Source of the DNA: Psychrobacillus sp. OK032
GTDB taxonomy: Bacteria > Bacillota > Bacilli > Bacillales_A > Planococcaceae
Direction: 5' to 3'
Length of the DNA: 64,000 bases
NCBI RefSeq assembly: GCF_900111345.1
Contig: NZ_FOGY01000001.1
Location: 434,001-498,000, forward strand
Each line of letters opens with the position of its first letter. Positions within the stretch are counted from its first letter, which is position 1. Shown here in pieces: positions 58,789-64,000 of the stretch. The position numbers were made by a program, and so were the translations under genes. Below the pieces are notes generated by a model. It was not told the origin of the DNA and ran no database searches. It was given only the letters and a program-made list of their open reading frames with translations.

Positions 58789-58896
58789 ATGACAACATAC
58801 GAATTGCTAAGCTTACTCATTCAACTATCTGGCGGTTGGATTGCTTTTATGTCGGTGGCGTTGTCAGCTATCTTTTTCTTATCAAGAAAGAAGTAA
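58789..58896 (+). CDS. Putative holin-like (type I) toxin, 35 aa
   Basis: A tiny membrane peptide beginning MTTYELLSLLIQL has one helix and ends FFLSRKK. The MTTYE start, single helix and basic tail match the putative holin-like toxin family (Hol_Tox), related to type I toxins repressed by antisense RNA. A ribosome site (AGAGGTGAA) precedes the ATG. The conserved downstream tract (CCGCCCC, TGGACAATTACTTC, CGGCCAA) and a terminator at 59029 resemble the toxin/antitoxin RNA region of that family. The antisense RNA promoter was not identified. Confidence 0.75.
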   Translation: MTTYELLSLLIQLSGGWIAFMSVALSAIFFLSRKK

Positions 58897-59551
58897 CCGC
58901 CCCAATCGGCTGGAGTGTGGACAATTACTTCTATCTTATCGGCCAAAAGCTTTTCCTGCCCAACTAATTACGTCGTCATACGATGGACAAAATCGACCAT
59001 GATTTTGTCTAGCAGTCTACTATTTTATGACTGAGTGCTCAAACACTCAGTCCTTTTTTATTGTATGTCGAGTTTTTAATTATATGATGAATTGCTATTT
59101 GAAGTGTAGTACGGTGTCACTATATTTATTAGCCAAACCAAGATTTCTTCATACTTGGTTATTGTGAAAGGAAAAGGCTTGCGCAGATAGGATTTACTAC
59201 AACTCAATATGTCAGTAACTTTTATCTATAGTATGCAAGAAACAATACTAATAGAAACAATACTTTTAGTATTTTCCTAGAGTAAGGAAATAAGTGCCCA
59301 AAAAGGTGTTTTTACTTAGATATCTAGTAATACTTTGAAGTATGAAGTGTTAATCAATTTACAAAAAAACACAGATAACCACCTGAATAACCGATTAATA
59401 TATACTTGTAGTGTATTTTTTCGAATAGCCAACTAAAACTCGGAAATTTTCTTTTTAAACCTTAGGGCCCCATATCATAGCTAATGGAATTTTAGTTGTT
59501 ATCTAGGTACCCTTAAATAGATCACAGTGACTTTTTGCTTCTGAAATGATT
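58897..59551. other. Toxin 3' region and gene-poor spacer
   Basis: It contains the conserved toxin downstream tract, a GACAAAATC hairpin at about 58986-59010, a terminator (59029-59060) and AT-rich sequence. Parts (ATGTCG..TTTTT..ATATGAT.AATTGC) recur downstream of the second, broken toxin copy near 62972. Beyond 59250 I see nothing recognisable. Confidence 0.6.
59029..59060. terminator. Terminator downstream of the holin-like toxin
   Basis: GACTGAGTG pairs with CACTCAGTC followed by CTTTTTT on the plus strand. Confidence 0.85.
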
Positions 59552-60142
59552 TCACGGAGAAATTTCGAACAATGGTTTGACATTTGGATCTGCGGCAATA
59601 TGTTCTGGGAAGATAAAACCCATTGGATCACGTGAAAGCTCTATTTCCAATTGCTTGAAGCATTCGTCTACAAATTCAGAACACATATATTCAAAATCCT
59701 CCCTATGTCTTCCAATTCCTAAACCTATGCGTGCAACAATCTTCGCTATCTCGTCTTTGTCATAATTTCGATTAAGCAAATCAATCGCTTTTCCACACAT
59801 ACTCTTTATTTTTTCTTTATCGAAATCGGAACTATCAACTACATCATGTCGAGCTACATACATTTCTCCATTATACTTTTCCTTACTATTTTCATAATTG
59901 TAAAGGTAATGAGATAGTGGGACCACCCTGATACCGTCGTCTTCAACACTTTCCAATACAAGTACATGCTCATTCCAATTGACTAACAAGGCTACATGAC
60001 TAAATACAGAGTTTGATAGTTTTTTTATCATCTCACTGACTAAATAACGACCGCTACAAAAAAGTATATCTCCAGTTTTTATTTTATTTTTTGCTTGTTC
60101 ATAAGAAATTTGGTTTATTCCATTAAATTTACTAGTCCCCAT
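59552..60142 (-). CDS. YiiX/YebB-type permuted papain-like (C92) peptidase
   Basis: The 196-aa soluble protein looks like a circularly permuted NlpC/P60 (C92, YiiX-like) fold. KIKTGDILFCSG opens the domain, the His is in FSHVALLV (His49), a Glu is in VLESVED (Glu64), and the likely nucleophile Cys154 is in EYMCSEFVDECF. No signal peptide is seen, so it should act in the cytoplasm. It is 123 bases downstream of the protease-nuclease gene on the same strand, probably one operon. Members are proposed lipid- or peptide-bond thioesterases/peptidases; the substrate is unknown. Confidence 0.82.
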   Translation of the reverse strand: MGTSKFNGINQISYEQAKNKIKTGDILFCSGRYLVSEMIKKLSNSVFSHVALLVNWNEHVLVLESVEDDGIRVVPLSHYLYNYENSKEKYNGEMYVARHDVVDSSDFDKEKIKSMCGKAIDLLNRNYDKDEIAKIVARIGLGIGRHREDFEYMCSEFVDECFKQLEIELSRDPMGFIFPEHIAADPNVKPLFEISP

Positions 60143-60265
60143 TTATAATCGCTCCTCAAATTAATATTATCTACTTATTATGAAGGGTTATAGTAGGCCT
60201 AGTGACAGGGGCGCTATCACTAGGGGAACAATAACTAAATTTTAATGTTCAAGTATGTTCAAATT

Positions 60266-62065
60266 TCAGAGTTTTATATCCCCAGGTGCATCAATGACAT
60301 ATCCTATTGTCGATTCTAATTGATTGATTGGATCGTAATTACGTAAATCTTCAAAATCAAGTCCTGTAATCGCTTCGATTTTTGAAATGGGCACTTGATA
60401 CGTTTTATATTCACCGTAAGCAAATTCCAAATCATCAATAAGATTTTTTTGAGTCTGCAAATAAGCAGTTGCAGATAGGTTCCCATCATTCTTAACAATA
60501 ACAGCTATTTTCCAAAATTCTGCCGGTATCTGTACGCCTCTATAAATAATGTCATCTACCCGAAAAACCGGTCCAGTAAATACTGTTACTTTAAGATTCG
60601 AGTTTTCGGCATTGTCTAAAATATAATTCTCGAGATCCAGCCAGCTTTTTTGATTCAACTTACTTTGCTGGGGAGCACAATTTGTAAAATGGAACGTATC
60701 CTTATTCGCCTTTTCCGCCGAATCTCCCCAAACCGGATCAAGCCTGCGGACAAGATGTCCCCGATCAAGCGGATTATTTTTATATAATTCAGGACCGCAT
60801 TGGTACTCTTTTTCGATGCGGGAATCGAGATACCACTTGTCATTACGGCCAATCTTCATCAACTGATTTCCGTCAATATTCACCACCGTATAATATGCCA
60901 AACGGCGTGATTTGCTCATGACAATTGAAAAATGCGTATAATGGAGCACATTGCTTCCGTCTTTTAACTGGGCAATATCCTGTTCAAGATCAGACCGGAA
61001 TATCGGATGAGGAACTTCATAATCGTCACCGAGAAATTGAGTGTCATAACCAGCCGAACCTTCATACCATGAATCGCTTAACTCCTCAACTACCATCTCT
61101 TCAGAAGTACGACCTTGGACTTCCCACCCCTTCACAATGTCATTTATTAATAACTGTTGCTCATCACTCAAGTTGGCGCCTTGCTCCACGACAAACTGGA
61201 TAATACTGCTTATGCGAATCCCTTCATTAGCAATAAATTCAGCTCCATTCTTTGGATCTGGAACGCCTGCATGGTGGAGGCAGATTACAATCCATTCGTC
61301 ATTATATACAGGTGAACCGGAGGAACCGGGCATGGTATCTGTTGAGTAGTGAACATAATCGTCAAATACATCCAAAATCTTATTCTCTCTAATCGCTACA
61401 GCTTTAGGTGCCCCAGAAGGATGTTGAATAATTGATACATATTCATCCACCAATCCTTTGCCCGTTTGCGGAATGAGGGGCAAGAACCCAAAATCACTTA
61501 CTTTTGTGCCATCAGCAGACACTTCCTGTATCGTGACTAATGTGAAATCAAGCTTCCGATCCGTTATAAATAAACGCTCGGGTGTTAAACGGAAGGTTTT
61601 CATCGGACGTTCGTTTAAGTCCAGATCAACTTCATAGTTGAATTGTGCGACACTAAACTGAGCTGTTTCGAAGTTCTCCAAAACATGATTATTTGTAAGC
61701 AATACTGAAGGAGAGACAAGAAAACCTGTAGCATGTCCGAGAACTCTGCCTATACGATCTCGAATTTCGATTCTACAAACCGGATTGGCTGCTTGCAGTC
61801 CTGCTTCAAGATAAGAAATAGGAAATAGATCATCTCGGCCAATAATTCGCTCTATAGCCAGTCCATCACGTGGATCAATAATCGCTTGACGAAATGTAAC
61901 TCGCTCAGGCGTATCTACTTCCAAAGGATTTTTAGTTTGCAGTTCACTAGCAATTCGTTCACGTTCACTAGAACGTGCAATGTAGCGCTTTAATGCTTGT
62001 TGCTGTTGCAATTCTACAAGATCCATATTAAAGTTTTGAAACCTTTCGAGTCGTTTAATAGACAT
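60266..62065 (-). CDS. Trypsin-like protease fused to DNA/RNA non-specific endonuclease
   Basis: The 599-aa protein has no signal peptide. Residues 1-95 form a charged helical region. Residues 100-290 are a trypsin-like protease with His127 (LTNNHVLE), Asp173 (DFTLV) and Ser249 (PGSSGSP). A linker of about 70 residues follows. Residues 375-585 form an endonuclease G/NucA-type beta-beta-alpha-metal nuclease with DRGHL (His437) and the metal Asn462 in FTNCAPQQSKLNQKSW. All catalytic residues look intact. Such fusions suggest a self-processed or protease-licensed nuclease, as in bacterial conflict systems; this is inference. A C92 peptidase follows in the same direction. Confidence 0.9.
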   Translation of the reverse strand: MSIKRLERFQNFNMDLVELQQQQALKRYIARSSERERIASELQTKNPLEVDTPERVTFRQAIIDPRDGLAIERIIGRDDLFPISYLEAGLQAANPVCRIEIRDRIGRVLGHATGFLVSPSVLLTNNHVLENFETAQFSVAQFNYEVDLDLNERPMKTFRLTPERLFITDRKLDFTLVTIQEVSADGTKVSDFGFLPLIPQTGKGLVDEYVSIIQHPSGAPKAVAIRENKILDVFDDYVHYSTDTMPGSSGSPVYNDEWIVICLHHAGVPDPKNGAEFIANEGIRISSIIQFVVEQGANLSDEQQLLINDIVKGWEVQGRTSEEMVVEELSDSWYEGSAGYDTQFLGDDYEVPHPIFRSDLEQDIAQLKDGSNVLHYTHFSIVMSKSRRLAYYTVVNIDGNQLMKIGRNDKWYLDSRIEKEYQCGPELYKNNPLDRGHLVRRLDPVWGDSAEKANKDTFHFTNCAPQQSKLNQKSWLDLENYILDNAENSNLKVTVFTGPVFRVDDIIYRGVQIPAEFWKIAVIVKNDGNLSATAYLQTQKNLIDDLEFAYGEYKTYQVPISKIEAITGLDFEDLRNYDPINQLESTIGYVIDAPGDIKL

Positions 62066-62800
62066 GTTTATCCTCCTTATATTATAAAATTGAAATACAT
62101 TCTATTTATTGTGATTATTCTAACACTTCAGTCACTTTATTGAAAGTTACTTTTTAAGGGTAATTTGATAGAATTTTTCGATCAGAAATAAATCAATTAT
62201 TACTTTAGTCATTTGAAACCTGTTTTCATTACTCTTTATCTGGTCCTTATGAGCGACAAGAACGGAGATATTTCTGAATAAATTCCAGCCACTCCTCCCC
62301 CTTTCATTCTTACTAGTCCATTGAATGAAGACGGGGATTATGTGTATACAAATGATGCGATCTGGCTTAAGGTTGGAGAAATTGAAAAAATCGCTCTGGA
62401 AACCATAGTGTCCAGAGCGATTTTTATTTTGACTCTCTCTATGAGCTGCATCATAACATGTAGCATGTACTACTAATAGTAATATTTATTTAAATATCTT
62501 CACCGTAATAGTGAATAAGTTCTAGATAGGATATCTCTTAAATATGCCTTCTGAATCGATTATTCAAACTATTCAATATTAAATGGACTGAATAATCAGA
62601 TAATAGTACAATTTATTGAACGGAAGAAACCAAATTCTTTCCTCGACCACAAATATGCTTCTGGAACGCTTGCTCCTCAGGGAGTGTGAATAATGATTGC
62701 ACATATACATTAATAAAAATGCACCTTGAATTCTGTTCATTTACGGAGAATATGTGTGACGAATTGTTGATCATTTCCAAATGAAAGGAGGTGAAAACTA
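62066..62800. other. Gene-poor spacer with a possible ORF remnant and terminator
   Basis: A coding-like stretch (62249-62400) reads MSDKNGDISE, stop, then in frame PFILTSPLNEDGDYVYTNDA and on to the hairpin at 62386; it may be a decayed gene end. GATTGCACATATACATTAATAAAA near 62695 recurs before the intact toxin. Nothing else is recognised. Confidence 0.45.
62386..62428. terminator. Intrinsic terminator in the spacer
   Basis: AAAAATCGCTCTGGA pairs with TCCAGAGCGATTTTT, with T-tracts on both strands. Confidence 0.85.
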
Positions 62801-62913
62801 GTGACAACATACGAAATACTAAGCTTACTCATTACACTATCTGGTGGATAGATGGATTGCTTTTATTTTCGGAGTCGTTGTCCGTTAACTTTTTCTTATT
62901 GCGAAAGGAGTAA
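62801..62913 (+). pseudogene. Broken second copy of the holin-like toxin
   Basis: It starts GTG with an excellent AAAGGAGGTG site and reads MTTYEILSLLITLSGG, then hits TAG. Compared with the intact copy (58789) there is a 4-base insertion at the GGTGGATAGATGG junction, after which the sequence again matches through a TTTTTCTTAT and GAAAGGAGTAA end. Flanks on both sides also match the first locus, so this is a decayed duplicate. Confidence 0.78.
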
Positions 62914-63200
62914 CTGCCCTTCGGTAGAAATGTGGACAATTACTTCTTTCTTCACGGCCAAGTGATTTTTCTATGTCGCGTTTTTTATAATATGATAAAT
63001 TGCCGTCGGAAGTGCAACTCTTTGTCATTGAATGATGATTAAGCTTGCACATATAGGCCCTACTACGACTCACTAAATTAGCATTTAATTATAGTACGTA
63101 ACTAGCACATTAATAAAAATAAATCTATTTGTAGATCCCCCATGACAATAACTTAATGATAATAAAATTTTTATTAATTAATAACTTTAGGAGGTATAGA

Positions 63201-64000
63201 GTGGAAAATTTTGCTCATGTAATTCCATATGAAGTGATTGTACAAGCAACGGAAGCCAATGAAGTTCCTACAGGTGTAGAATTAATTCAAGCACCTAAGA
63301 TCTGGAACAAAACGAAAGGAAAAGGTGTTACGGTAGCTGTCCTGGATACAGGATGCGATAGTATACATCCCGATTTACAAGAACGAATTATAGGGGGGCA
63401 GAACTTTACGGACGATGATGAAAGCAATCCTGATATATTCCTCGATTACAATGGACATGGCACTCATGTTGCTGGAACAATTGCTGCACAGCAAAACGAT
63501 AATGGCGTAGTCGGAGTAGCTCCTGAAGCAAGTCTACTTATCGTAAAGGTATTGAATAAAAAAGGCTCGGGACAATATGAGTGGATTATAAATGGAATCA
63601 ATTATGCCATTGAACAAAAAGCGGATATTATCTCCATGTCGCTAGGCGGTCCAAACGATATGCCTGATCTTCATGAAGCGATAAAAAAGGCCATCAGTAA
63701 CAATATCCTTGTAGTTTGTGCTGCCGGAAATAATGGTGACGGTGACGATTCGACCGATGAATTCGCCTTTCCAGGCTGTTATAACGAAGTCATTAGTGTA
63801 GGTGCAATAAATCTTGAGCGCCGCTCTTCCGATTTTACCAATTCTCACAATGAAATCGATTTAGTTGCTCCGGGAGAAAAGATCCTCTCTACGTATTTAA
63901 ATGGGAAGTATGCAACATTAAGCGGAACTTCAATGGCTGCACCTCATGCTTCTGGAGCACTTGCTCTCATAAAATGTTTGGTCAACAATGATTTCGGGCG
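63201..64000 (+). CDS. ispA: Intracellular subtilisin-type serine protease (3' end beyond window)
   Basis: The first 266 codons are visible. There is no signal peptide. The N-terminal VIPYEV matches the LIPY-type inhibitory extension of intracellular subtilisins, followed by EVPTGVELIQAPKIW. The S8 triad is Asp49 (AVLDTGCD), His86 (GHGTHVAG) and Ser244 (SGTSMAAPH); the oxyanion Asn is in AAGNNGD. The start is GTG, 6 bases after AGGAGG. ISP proteases degrade cytoplasmic proteins late in growth. It diverges from the protease-nuclease operon. Usual length is about 320 aa, so roughly 50 residues are missing at the edge. Confidence 0.93.
   Translation, partial: MENFAHVIPYEVIVQATEANEVPTGVELIQAPKIWNKTKGKGVTVAVLDTGCDSIHPDLQERIIGGQNFTDDDESNPDIFLDYNGHGTHVAGTIAAQQNDNGVVGVAPEASLLIVKVLNKKGSGQYEWIINGINYAIEQKADIISMSLGGPNDMPDLHEAIKKAISNNILVVCAAGNNGDGDDSTDEFAFPGCYNEVISVGAINLERRSSDFTNSHNEIDLVAPGEKILSTYLNGKYATLSGTSMAAPHASGALALIKCLVNNDFG

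Overview
The window is chromosomal DNA of a low-GC, Gram-positive endospore-former-type bacterium. Gene content and order (ftsE-ftsX, ctpB, minJ, cccB, secA-prfB-hpf, addB-addA, and an ilv-leu operon with a T-box) point to Bacillales. The repeat landscape and the mix of Bacillus-like genes suggest a Planococcaceae/Caryophanaceae member such as Psychrobacillus, Sporosarcina or Lysinibacillus; this placement is inference. No rRNA, tRNA, CRISPR array, transposase or prophage was recognised.

Layout. 1-2.3 kb: yitV (partial), yitU and a DegV protein. 2.3-5.3 kb: an ECF sigma/anti-sigma pair and a membrane-anchored GH13 protein that has lost its catalytic residues. 6.4-9.1 kb: a small membrane ORF, yisL, yisK and a DUF418 protein. 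9.1-17.6 kb: addA, addB, signal peptidase I and a TVP38-type protein. 17.7-18.7 kb: azlC-azlD. 19.5-28.6 kb: a cell-division and envelope block (csbA, minJ, ctpB, a thioredoxin-fold protein, an EnvC-like M23 protein, ftsX, ftsE, cccB, yvjA). 28.7-34.8 kb: cstA, a LytT/LytS two-component system and three tiny membrane genes, which interrupt the yvjA-prfB neighbourhood known from B. subtilis. 35-40.3 kb: prfB (with its programmed frameshift), secA and hpf. 40.4-45.4 kb: PilZ, NlpC/P60, a chemoreceptor, an SDR-like protein and a VOC dioxygenase-like protein. 45.8-57.2 kb: ilvD, T-box, ilvB, ilvN, ilvC, leuA, leuB, leuC, leuD and an ilvA with a damaged start. 57.6-64 kb: an accessory-looking stretch with a small membrane protein, a 21-bp periodic array, two copies of a holin-like toxin gene (one broken), a papain-like C92 peptidase, a trypsin-like protease/nuclease fusion, and the start of an intracellular subtilisin.

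How the genes work together. The nine branched-chain amino-acid genes form one transcription unit. It has a sigma-A-type promoter and a CodY-like box before ilvD, and a T-box attenuator between ilvD and ilvB. FtsEX lies beside an EnvC-like hydrolase that it probably controls. MinJ and CtpB are division and sporulation functions. The LytS/LytT pair probably switches on cstA, because two direct repeats spaced exactly 21 bp lie upstream of the cstA -10 box.

The least explained sequence is non-coding. Four roughly 600-720 bp elements (5.5, 18.8, 26.5 and 39.0 kb) and one solo arm (52.7 kb) share arms of two distinct types. The type-2 arm stem shows compensatory base changes between copies. Separately, three arrays (44.35, 45.48 and 58.1 kb) and the cores of at least two of these elements repeat short words with a strict spacing of about 21 bp. 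The best candidate for an undescribed protein system is the protease-nuclease cluster at 59.5-64 kb.
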